Positions 18,960 to 26,006 of a stretch of DNA of 64,000 bases are shown one piece after another. Source of the DNA: Paraburkholderia sp. BCC1885 (lineage in GTDB: Bacteria; Pseudomonadota; Gammaproteobacteria; Burkholderiales; Burkholderiaceae); contig NZ_CAAJGM010000241.1 in assembly GCF_900996235.1 (NCBI RefSeq), forward strand, positions 124,001-188,000, in the 5' to 3' direction. Every line of letters starts with the position of its first letter. Position 1 is the stretch's first letter. The notes under the pieces were generated by a model. The model did no database searches. It was not told the DNA's origin and saw nothing but the letters and a program-made list of their open reading frames with translations. A program made the translations under genes and the position numbers.

Positions 18960-19052
18960 ATCGGTTCTCCGGTTTTTATGGCGACCAGCGTCGCTTCCCC
19001 TGCTGTCGGGCCTCAGGTGCGGGGTGTCGCCCCCATCGCTCGACGGGGCTTC

Positions 19053-19231
19053 TCAGCCCTCCGTACACGCCATTTTCGGCTCCAAGCCGGCGCGCACCTC
19101 GGGCCACCCGGCGTCAATGATACTGAAGCGTACGGAATTGCGCTTACGGCGGTCCGGCACACGCAGTTCATGACGTCGAATGCATGGCGTAACAGCAGGA
19201 ATTTGGCCTCGGTATCGATGCCGGTGCGCTG
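19053..19231 (-). pseudogene. Remnant of a RimJ/RimL-type GNAT acetyltransferase
   Basis: On the minus strand one frame reads QRTGIDTEAKFLLLRHAFD, the conserved acetyl-CoA-binding stretch of RimL-like acetyltransferases. A second frame then reads IRRHELRVPDRRKRNSVRFS and continues SIIDAGWPEVRAGLE to a TGA at 19053-19055, which is the typical C-terminus of the same family. The roughly 35 residues normally between these blocks are missing and the frame changes, and no catalytic N-terminal half is present. It is therefore a doubly broken relic. Assignment rests on recalled family consensus, not a search. Confidence 0.65.
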
Positions 19232-19358
19232 ACCCGACGCCGATGGGTCCACGTCGGAGGCCTGGCGTAGCGCCAGATTATGCAAGAACGCAGGGCGCAA
19301 GAGAAACGACGGCATCGAGGAGCCGTCGTTCGTGCTGCAGGCAGAGAGGAGAAGGGTG

Positions 19359-19379
19359 CGCGGTCGGCTCACGACCGCG
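19359..19379 (-). terminator. Hairpin downstream of cheY operon
   Basis: A perfect 8-bp inverted repeat CGCGGTCG-GCTCA-CGACCGCG lies about 48 bases past the cheY stop in the direction of transcription. It is followed on the minus strand by a pyrimidine-rich CACCCTTCTCC rather than a pure T-run, so it is a plausible but not textbook terminator. Confidence 0.45.
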
Positions 19380-19426
19380 GAAAGCGGGACATCAGGCGCA
19401 GCAAGCGCCGCGCCGCTTCGACTCGA

Positions 19427-19792
19427 TCAGCTAGCCAGCTTGCGGAACGTCTCGAGCACAGCATCGCCCTTGAACGGCTTGACGATCCAGCCCTTGACGC
19501 CCGCCGCCTTGCCGCGCTCTTTCATCGCCGGGCTGCTTTCCGTGGTCAGCATGATCACGTTGACCGTGCTATTGCCGAGTTCGCCGCGAATCTTCTCGAC
19601 CATCGTCAAGCCGTCCATATTCGGCATGTTGACGTCGCTGATCACGAGCTTGATGCCGGGGCTGCTCTTGAGCTTGGTGAGACCATCTTTGCCGTCTACC
19701 GCCGTATCGACGTCCAGCCCGTTCTTTCGCAGGAAGCCCGCGACCTCGTCACGCACGGTGCTCGAGTCGTCCACAACCAGAATTTTCGACAT
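19427..19792 (-). CDS. CheY-like single-domain response regulator
   Basis: A 121-residue receiver with no output domain. All key residues are present: acidic pair D8-D9 (ILVVDDS), phospho-acceptor D53 (VISDVNMPNMDG), the T83/T84 switch (IMLTTES) and K105-P106 (IVKPFK). It is the last gene of a five-gene chemosensory operon (22-base gap from the CheX-fusion gene) and the only canonical receiver in it, so it is the likely phosphate acceptor of the CheA-like kinase encoded at the operon start. Whether it acts on the flagellar motor or another output cannot be told. Confidence 0.9.
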   Translation of the reverse strand: MSKILVVDDSSTVRDEVAGFLRKNGLDVDTAVDGKDGLTKLKSSPGIKLVISDVNMPNMDGLTMVEKIRGELGNSTVNVIMLTTESSPAMKERGKAAGVKGWIVKPFKGDAVLETFRKLAS

Positions 19793-19813
19793 GTCTGTTT
19801 CCTATGGCATCAA

Positions 19814-20773
19814 TCAAAATAAATCGAGCTCGCCAGCGCCGATCGTTTCTTCGGCAGCTTGTTCGAACTCCTGAAAATCTTCCGGCGACCAGCTCAGGCT
19901 AAAGGCAAAGCGCTGATGCAGCTTCACGATGCGCCCTGATTGCTCGTCTTTCAGGCGGTAGGTAAAGCACAAATGCGGGCTCTCGGAACCGAATGAGATG
20001 TACTTCTGCTTATGGTTGATCAGCAGCGGCACCTGAACCTGGTTTTTCGACAGCGCATCCGCATCGCCGACATAGCGATTCTTGAAAGCGCCCCAGATCA
20101 TGTTGGTCAACTCGCCGAGCAGACTGTTCAGATCGCGGAAATCGGCCGTACCCTCGGACGTCTCACGGCGGTTGAGCAGGTCGAGGATCGGCTCTTCTTC
20201 CGCCTGAATCATCATGTAGCCGCGGCACCAGGTGCTCTCCAACGGGATCAGGCTGAACACCTCGCCGAAGATGATGCGGTCGCGCACGATGCACGGCGCG
20301 TCCACCTCGACGCCCATATCGCTAAACAGACTGCCCAGCACCGAGCGGGTCAGCTCCGAGATACCGCGCACCAGCGCGTTCGGATATTCGCGGTTGAAAA
20401 TGTATTCGTCGATCACCTTGCGCAGCGACGCCATGTCGCTCGCCACATAGGTGCCGCATATCATCGCATCCAGGTCCGCCGGCAGATCACTCGGCGCGTC
20501 ATGGGTCTGGCGTCGCATGATGATCGGCAACTCAGGCCGCGCCACGTGAATCTTGCGCGCAATTGCGGCGCTCTCCTCGCTCGATCCGCCGTAGCTTTCG
20601 GCGAGGAAAATGGCGCCCAGATCGAAATTCAGGCGCAACGCCGACGCAACGCGGCTTCTCGCCACCTTCACGCCAATCAGATTGTTCTCGTCGCAGAAAT
20701 TCCTGATGACTTCCACGTGCGCCGGACAATCCTCAAGGACCAGCACCTTGCTGACTGGCTTGTTCTCGTTCAT
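19814..20773 (-). CDS. Pseudo-receiver/CheX fusion protein
   Basis: A 319-residue protein; ATG 20773 has a GGAAGC ribosome-binding site. Residues about 8-120 follow a receiver pattern (KVLVLEDCPAHVEVIRNF), but at the phospho-acceptor position the strand reads AIFLAES, with alanine for aspartate, and no conserved lysine follows, so it should not be phosphorylated. Residues about 135-305 look CheX/CheC-like, with the characteristic helix SLLGELTNMIWGAFKNR. CheX proteins dephosphorylate CheY-P. The extreme C-terminus is GAGELDLF, closely matching the end of the neighbouring protein. It lies between the other CheX-like gene and cheY. Confidence 0.72.
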   Translation of the reverse strand: MNENKPVSKVLVLEDCPAHVEVIRNFCDENNLIGVKVARSRVASALRLNFDLGAIFLAESYGGSSEESAAIARKIHVARPELPIIMRRQTHDAPSDLPADLDAMICGTYVASDMASLRKVIDEYIFNREYPNALVRGISELTRSVLGSLFSDMGVEVDAPCIVRDRIIFGEVFSLIPLESTWCRGYMMIQAEEEPILDLLNRRETSEGTADFRDLNSLLGELTNMIWGAFKNRYVGDADALSKNQVQVPLLINHKQKYISFGSESPHLCFTYRLKDEQSGRIVKLHQRFAFSLSWSPEDFQEFEQAAEETIGAGELDLF

Positions 20774-20811
20774 TTTGCTTCCCTGCTTCCCGCAACGTTC
20801 AAATACAGCAT

Positions 20812-21351
20812 TCAAAACAGTTCGAGTTCACCACCGGTATCTTCGACTGTGCTTAGATCCGCGACAAAATCGATCGGCGCATGCGCGCACACGCAGATCG
20901 TCGCTCCCAGATTGACGGCGCCGTTGATCGTGACCGCATACGACGCCAGAAACTCCGGCTTGAGCGCCTCCAGATACGGCATGCAGCGCGCGCTCAACAC
21001 ATACGGCGTCGACATGCCCAGGTCCGGAAAATAGTTGAGCAACTCCTGATTCACCGCGCCGCAGCACAGGTTGCAGATTTCAAAAAATACTTCCAGAAAC
21101 GCGCGCTCGGATTCTTCCTTGACGAAGTACCGATGGGTCGTTTCGTCCTCTTCGAAATGCACGATCAACAGCAGCCGGAACGCGATGCCAGAAATGGTTA
21201 GCACGACCAGGTTCGCGTCGGGCATGCTGGGCGCGCCATGATCGCCCACGGGTACGATTTCGCAGACGTCACCCGCGTCCATCGTCAACCGCGACCTGGC
21301 CGCCTTGAAGAAGATGCGTTCGATGCTGTCCTTCGCATGCGCACTGATCAC
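20812..21351 (-). CDS. CheX-like chemotaxis protein
   Basis: A 179-residue cytosolic protein starting with GTG at 21351, 8 bases after the MCP-like gene. The central helix FFEICNLCCGAVNQELLNYF and the following strand pattern resemble the CheX/CheC phosphatase fold, in which an E..N helix inserts into CheY-P. It ends in GGELELF, nearly identical to the GELDLF end of the next protein in the operon. The assignment is by fold-level pattern and context; family-level confidence is moderate, and a non-catalytic role is possible. Confidence 0.6.
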   Translation of the reverse strand: MISAHAKDSIERIFFKAARSRLTMDAGDVCEIVPVGDHGAPSMPDANLVVLTISGIAFRLLLIVHFEEDETTHRYFVKEESERAFLEVFFEICNLCCGAVNQELLNYFPDLGMSTPYVLSARCMPYLEALKPEFLASYAVTINGAVNLGATICVCAHAPIDFVADLSTVEDTGGELELF

Positions 21352-21359
21352 GTCGATGC

Positions 21360-22082
21360 CTAATGAAGCGTGGATTGAAACTGATTCGCCAGCGACTCGA
21401 CGCTGGACAAGGAGGCCGTAATCATCTTGCCGCCGGCCTGAATGTCCTGGAAGGTTGCCGTGGTGGTCAGGTCGTTGCGATGCAGACTATCGCGGTAGCT
21501 TTTCGACAGTTCTTCGGAGCGCGCCGCCAGTGCCCGGACCTCGCTCGCCACCACCGCAAAGCCGCGGCCCGCCGTGCCGGCACGCGCCGCCTCGATCGAA
21601 GCATTCAGCGAAACGATCACCACATGCCGCACAATCGACGACAGCTCGCGGTTCTTCGCGTGCATGTCCTGGTTCTGCGTCATCAATGAAATCATCTGTT
21701 CATGCCAGCGCTCGAAGGTGCTTGCGAGACCCTTCAGACGCGCGGCTTCGGCCGCCAGTTGGGCTGCCTTGTGAGCCAACTGGTCTTTGCCTTCGAGGGC
21801 CGCCTTCAACTCCGCACGCACTTCGTCAGCGCTCTCGGACTGCCGCTTGAGATCCTCACGCAACTGCGCAATAGAGGCCTCCAGATCCTGCTTCTGCTGC
21901 TCCTGCAAAGCGAGCAGTTCGCTTTGCGCGGCATTCGCCTCGCCGAGCGTGTGCGCCTGACGCTCCGATTCGGAGCGCAACCGGCGCGTCGTCTTCGCAA
22001 TTGCCAGCCGGCGCGCCGTCAACGCCACCAGAGCGGTGACAACGACGCCGCCCAGCGCGCCTATCAAATACGGTTGAATCAC
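21360..22082 (-). CDS. Short membrane-anchored MCP-like protein without sensor domain
   Basis: A 240-residue protein, GTG start at 22082 with an AAGGATGAG ribosome-binding site. One membrane helix (residues 5-25) is followed by a long coiled coil and then the chemoreceptor signalling tip, IVSLNASIEAARAGTAGRGF continuing AVVASEVRALAARS. There is no periplasmic ligand domain, no HAMP and only a short return helix, so it is less than half the length of an ordinary MCP. It lies directly after the CheA-like kinase gene. It may scaffold or tune that kinase rather than sense ligands; this is inferred. Confidence 0.8.
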   Translation of the reverse strand: MIQPYLIGALGGVVVTALVALTARRLAIAKTTRRLRSESERQAHTLGEANAAQSELLALQEQQKQDLEASIAQLREDLKRQSESADEVRAELKAALEGKDQLAHKAAQLAAEAARLKGLASTFERWHEQMISLMTQNQDMHAKNRELSSIVRHVVIVSLNASIEAARAGTAGRGFAVVASEVRALAARSEELSKSYRDSLHRNDLTTTATFQDIQAGGKMITASLSSVESLANQFQSTLH

Positions 22083-22143
22083 AACTCATCCTTCCGAGTG
22101 CCCATCACAACGATGAGCGTGAAGTTAGCGGCTGCCTTGCGAC

Positions 22144-24534
22144 TTAGTCCGCCAGCGTATCCAGTTGCAGTTCGTTCGCGTCGCCGCGTGCCGGCACGCC
22201 AAGCGTGTCCACCGCGAGCTTTTCCGGCAGATTGACGATGGTCTGGAACTGGCGGAAGTCCGCGCCCTTGTGGTCGTCGGTGAAACGCAGCGCGATGCTG
22301 CCATGCTCACGCTTGAGAAAATCGCGCACCGCGTCCATGCCGACACCGCGTCCCGATACTTCGGTAACCTTATCGGCGGTGGAAAAGCCCGGACGGAAGA
22401 TCATTTCGGCGATTTCCTCGTCGCTCACATGCTGGTCGGCTTCGATCCAGCCCTTCTCGATCGCCATGCCGCGAATCCGCTTGAGCGCGAGACCGCGGCC
22501 ATCGTCGCTCAGCGTAATTTGCAGCGCGCCTTCGTCGACACCCACTTCGATATTGATGACGCCCGCAGCCGGCTTGCCGTGCGCGCCGCGGACCTCGGCG
22601 CTTTCAAGTCCGTGGTCGACCGAATTGCGCAGCAGATGCATGAATACGTTTTTCAGCGCACTGCCGGCTTCGCGGCGCAAACGGTAGCCGTTATCGGCGA
22701 TACGCACGACCGGTGCATCCTTGCCCAACTCGGCAGCCAGCGACGGCAGCGACTCGATCACACCGGCGAGGGTCTCGCCCACCGTTTCCGTGCCGAGCAC
22801 GCGCAAGGTCTTGCGCACGTCTTCGCGCATCGACTGCAGCGCGTGCAGATCATCGGACTTGGCGGCTTCGATCACGCGCAGACTCTCCTGGATATGCGCG
22901 ATGTCGACCATCAGATAGCGTTCGGCGCTTTCGCGACGGCTCGCGCTCTTACGGCCAAGGCTGACTTCGTTGATGGTCGCGTAACTTTCAACTGCCGCGC
23001 GAACACGCGCGAGTTCCTGCATCAGGCTGTCCTGGTCCCACGTCTCGTCAGCTTCGGCGTGACGCAGTTCGTGATAGCGCTGCTCCGCCTCGTGCACGAT
23101 GTTGGTCAGATGCTGCAGGTTGTAGGTTCGCGCATTGCCCTTGATGGTGTGCATGTTGCGGAACAGTTCGCCAATCGCCTCGCGGTCCGCCTGCGAGTGC
23201 TGGCGGATGATGCGCTCGTTCTCACTGATAAAGCCTGCCGAGCTCTCGAGGAAGTGATGGAATTTCTCTTCGCTCACCGCGAGAATTTCACCGATCATTT
23301 CCAGTCGACGCTTCTGCTCGCCCGCTTCGGCGGCCAGCGCGCGCAGCTCGGTGACGTCGCGCACGCACAGCATCAGGCGCACGATCGTATCGCTGTCGTC
23401 GGTAATTGCCGACCAGTTCAGGTCGAGGATCTTCACGCGGCCATCCGGCATGCGCTTAGAAATTTCCGTGACCAGCAGATGCTCGTTGAACGCAAAGTTG
23501 ATGGCGTCTTCGCCCAGGCACGCATAGCTCGCCGCATCGACTTGCGACAGCACGTCGGCGCCGAGATCCGTGTCGGCGAACACCAGGTCCATCAGACTGC
23601 GGCCGGCAATGTCGTTCGTCTCGAAGATGGCTTCCAGATACGCGGAGTACTCCGAATGAATCACCGCTCCTTCGACGACAGTCAGGATACCCTGCTGCAT
23701 GTTCTGCAACATGGCCTGAATGTCGGCGGTCTTCTGTTTAAGCTGGAGCGAGCTTTCCTGAATCTTCTCGATCATGCCGTTGAACGCCACGATCGAATGG
23801 CCGATTTCATCCATGCGGCCCACCGGCACCCGGCGCGTGAAGTCCTGGCTGGAGGCGATCTCGCTCATCATGGCCTGCATGCGCGTCAGCGGACGCGTAA
23901 TCTGGCGGTACAACAGCGAGCCGATCGAGGTCAGCAGAATGATCGCAATGCCGGTGACAATGGCAATGGCAGTGGTGGTTGTGGAAAGCGTACCGTTCAG
24001 CGCCGTAATCGCCTCGTCCTTCTCGCGATTCTTTTCGATGCGCAGCGTTTCGACAATGCCTTCGAGTTCGTCACGATACTGCGCCACGTTCGCGAACAGA
24101 TAGGCCTGCGCCAGATCGTTCTTGCCGGCCGCTTTCATCTTGGCGGTATCGTCGATGGCCGAAAAATAATTTTCGATGCTCTCGGCCGCCTGCGAGACAA
24201 GCCCCTTCTGCGCCTGCCCCGCCGCGTCACGAGCCTGCAGCGCCAGCGCCTGTTGCAAGGCTGCTTTCTTGGCCTTGAGTTCGTCCTGCGCCTGGGCGAC
24301 GACATTGCCGTCCGGTGCATAGACCAGCGTCATGATCGCGAGCTGCACGTCCTTGACCTGTGAGACGAGGTCGGCCGAAGCGAGCGCGCTTGGCACCACA
24401 CCTTCCGTCACCTGCTTGACCTCGACGGCGCTGTGCCGGGTCTGGTAGACCGCATACCCGCCAATGGCGGACAGCGCGACGAACATCAGAATTACCAATA
24501 GCGTGATGCGATGACGGATAGTCATGTGTGTCAT
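22144..24534 (-). CDS. Membrane-bound CheA-like histidine kinase (HAMP, HPt, HATPase)
   Basis: This 796-residue protein joins a receptor half to a kinase half. It has membrane helices at about 10-30 and 186-210 flanking a helical periplasmic domain, a HAMP at about 211-265 (RQITRPLTRM...), a PAS-like region at about 275-395, an HPt domain with phospho-histidine H462 in MHTIKGNARTY, and a CheA-type ATPase with LLRNSVDHGLES (about 634-645), DDGRGL and GRGVGMDAV. There is no CheW-like P5 domain. It is the first gene of the operon and should phosphorylate the CheY at 19427. Fusing receptor and CheA in one chain would remove the need for CheW. Confidence 0.85.
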   Translation of the reverse strand: MTHMTIRHRITLLVILMFVALSAIGGYAVYQTRHSAVEVKQVTEGVVPSALASADLVSQVKDVQLAIMTLVYAPDGNVVAQAQDELKAKKAALQQALALQARDAAGQAQKGLVSQAAESIENYFSAIDDTAKMKAAGKNDLAQAYLFANVAQYRDELEGIVETLRIEKNREKDEAITALNGTLSTTTTAIAIVTGIAIILLTSIGSLLYRQITRPLTRMQAMMSEIASSQDFTRRVPVGRMDEIGHSIVAFNGMIEKIQESSLQLKQKTADIQAMLQNMQQGILTVVEGAVIHSEYSAYLEAIFETNDIAGRSLMDLVFADTDLGADVLSQVDAASYACLGEDAINFAFNEHLLVTEISKRMPDGRVKILDLNWSAITDDSDTIVRLMLCVRDVTELRALAAEAGEQKRRLEMIGEILAVSEEKFHHFLESSAGFISENERIIRQHSQADREAIGELFRNMHTIKGNARTYNLQHLTNIVHEAEQRYHELRHAEADETWDQDSLMQELARVRAAVESYATINEVSLGRKSASRRESAERYLMVDIAHIQESLRVIEAAKSDDLHALQSMREDVRKTLRVLGTETVGETLAGVIESLPSLAAELGKDAPVVRIADNGYRLRREAGSALKNVFMHLLRNSVDHGLESAEVRGAHGKPAAGVINIEVGVDEGALQITLSDDGRGLALKRIRGMAIEKGWIEADQHVSDEEIAEMIFRPGFSTADKVTEVSGRGVGMDAVRDFLKREHGSIALRFTDDHKGADFRQFQTIVNLPEKLAVDTLGVPARGDANELQLDTLAD

Positions 24535-24830
24535 TCCCCGGGTGAAGCGTGCGTGGCGTGCTCTTCTTGAGAGCTGTTCGACCTTGTGTGGTTGGCCGAT
24601 TTGTCGAGCGTCACGATTATCGAGGATGGTATGTGACGGATATATGACTAAAGATAGAGCCCCGATTTAATCTGCTGAGGATTGCGCCGGAAAGAGCAAC
24701 TAATTGTTGCGCATATCAAATCGCCGTTATTTTTTGAGCCGTTTCGCTAAAGTTTTATCCATTTGCGCCGTTAACCGTCAGCCCTTCAACTTGAACCTGC
24801 CGTGAATCCAGCACGAACTTGCGCTGCGCC
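24535..24830. other. AT-rich spacer upstream of chemosensory operon
   Basis: About 300 bases, poorer in G+C than the surroundings, that must contain the promoter of the minus-strand chemosensory operon. I cannot point to a convincing minus-strand promoter, but a plus-strand sigma-28-like promoter is present (24748-24774, listed separately). No coding signal is seen. Confidence 0.4.
24748..24774 (+). promoter_or_regulatory. Sigma-28 (FliA)-like promoter
   Basis: TAAAGTTT, 11 bases, then GCCGTTAA matches the flagellar sigma-28 consensus TAAAGTTT-N11-GCCGATAA with a single mismatch and exact spacing. It reads rightwards on the plus strand, away from the chemosensory operon, with a predicted start near 24782, into a region annotated only with a minus-strand small ORF. 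It may drive an antisense or small RNA. Confidence 0.55.
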
Positions 24831-25082
24831 CTAGTTCAGCACCCTAAGATGACGCCAACGTACATCCATGTCTTTTAGTAGCGCGATGTAACTGATGGCG
24901 CGTTCCGTGCCGAGGCTCGCGCTAGCTGCTTCATTCGTCTCGTTCCACAGGCGCTCGAAACGATTCGCCGCTTCCACCCTGGCGAGCGGCTGGTTCAGCA
25001 GCACCACAAAGGCAAACGACAACTCTTCGACGCTTCGATGCATCGGCGAATGCAGGTAGATCGATTTGGCAGAGCGATTCAA
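24831..25082 (-). CDS. Small hypothetical protein
   Basis: An 83-residue open frame; TTG at 25082 is taken as start because GAGGG lies five bases before it (an ATG at 25043 would give 70 residues). The product is mostly helical-looking and soluble (EELSFAFVVLLNQPLARVEA ... ISYIALLKDMDVRWRHLRVL), with no signal peptide or known motif. Codon use looks like its neighbours, which is the main reason for keeping it. It is divergent from the phosphatase gene at 25257. I do not recognise a family. Confidence 0.45.
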   Translation of the reverse strand: MNRSAKSIYLHSPMHRSVEELSFAFVVLLNQPLARVEAANRFERLWNETNEAASASLGTERAISYIALLKDMDVRWRHLRVLN

Positions 25083-25256
25083 ACGTCCCTCAGACAATAA
25101 TTTTTATGTGAACGTAGACAAAGCGCTGACGCACCCACCCCGGCGGCGCACGTGCCGCGGCAGATCGTCTTAAGAATACGTCTGTCATCGGCACGCAAAA
25201 CTCTTCCCGCACAATTCTCAACAAAGATTGTCACCAGAATATTACGGGGTCGTTCA

Positions 25257-25772
25257 ATGAGCCAGAAGTGCAATGTGTTGTTCCTGTGCCGCGCCAATTC
25301 CGCGCGCAGCATCATGGCCGAAGCGCTGCTTCGCGAGTTGGGCGCCGAACGCTTCGAAGCCTTCAGCGCCGGCATCGAACCCGCGCACGACGTTCACCCT
25401 CTCACGCTCGCGCAGTTGCGTCCCACCATCAGCGATCTCGGCAAAATCAGGCCGAAAAGCTGGGACGTCTATATGCAGGCCGACGCTCCGGTCATGAACG
25501 TGGTGATCGCAATGTGTGAAGAGGCCAGCGAATCGCATGCGCCCGAGTTTCCCGGCAAGCCGGTTTTCTGCCAGTGGAATTTCGCGGACCCGCTCGAAGT
25601 CGACGGTGACGAGGCCGAACAAAAGCGCGTCTTCGAGCAGGTATTCCGGCAGATTTTGCGCCGCATCAGCGTGTTCGTTGCGCTTCCGCTGCATTCGATG
25701 CAGGCGCCCGAGCAACGTCACGCGGTCAATGCAATGGATGAACACGCGCCGCCTTCGATCGCGGTCGAATGA
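25257..25772 (+). CDS. LMW phosphatase-fold arsenate reductase-like protein
   Basis: A 171-residue cytosolic enzyme. ATG 25257 begins SQKCNVLFLCRANSARSIMA, the P-loop C-X5-R of the LMW-PTP/thioredoxin-type ArsC family, only 12 residues from the start. The line NVVIAMCEEA and FCQWNFADPLEV continue the fold, with the Asp-Pro general-acid pair (ADP). Arsenate reductases of this family need two further cysteines; C84-like and later Cys positions are only partly matched here, so arsenate reduction is less sure than phosphatase fold. No ars genes adjoin; a phosphate transporter follows, which suits a phosphate/arsenate link. Confidence 0.72.
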   Translation: MSQKCNVLFLCRANSARSIMAEALLRELGAERFEAFSAGIEPAHDVHPLTLAQLRPTISDLGKIRPKSWDVYMQADAPVMNVVIAMCEEASESHAPEFPGKPVFCQWNFADPLEVDGDEAEQKRVFEQVFRQILRRISVFVALPLHSMQAPEQRHAVNAMDEHAPPSIAVE

Positions 25773-26006
25773 GCACCGCGCAGCGCGCCACGCAGTACGA
25801 ATCAATCCGGCGCGTCGGCGCTTGCACCGGAACCCGGCGGGCATGCTCCCTGCTGCCAAAGTTCGGCGTACCACGCGAGCCGCCATGGCGGTTCGCTGTC
25901 ACTGACTTAAAAGGTTCATCGGGGCGACCTAGCATGAAATGTTCGCATTCACGGAGCAGCTGACCGGCATCCGCGAGCTTGCCCCCCACCGCTTCAGGGA
26001 ACGCAA

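Larger units (their letters stand above)
18960..19426. other. Spacer between cheY operon and thioesterase, with gene remnant
   Basis: This 467-base spacer contains a decayed acetyltransferase fragment (19053-19231) and a hairpin just after cheY (19359-19379), both listed separately. The rest carries no recognisable gene, although a loosely open frame spans much of it on the minus strand. Confidence 0.5.

Noticed and set aside
19013..19372. A 119-residue minus-strand frame between cheY and the thioesterase.
   Set aside because: Its only family-like part is the GNAT block, which changes frame and lacks the catalytic half; better explained as a pseudogene.
25257..25772. Calling this gene arsC outright.
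   Set aside because: The P-loop is certain but the extra redox cysteines of arsenate reductases are not clearly placed and no ars genes adjoin.
25773..26006. Possible Pho-box (CTGTCAC) and small frames upstream of pit.
   Set aside because: The second half of a Pho-box is missing at the 11-base period, and the small frames have no supporting signal.
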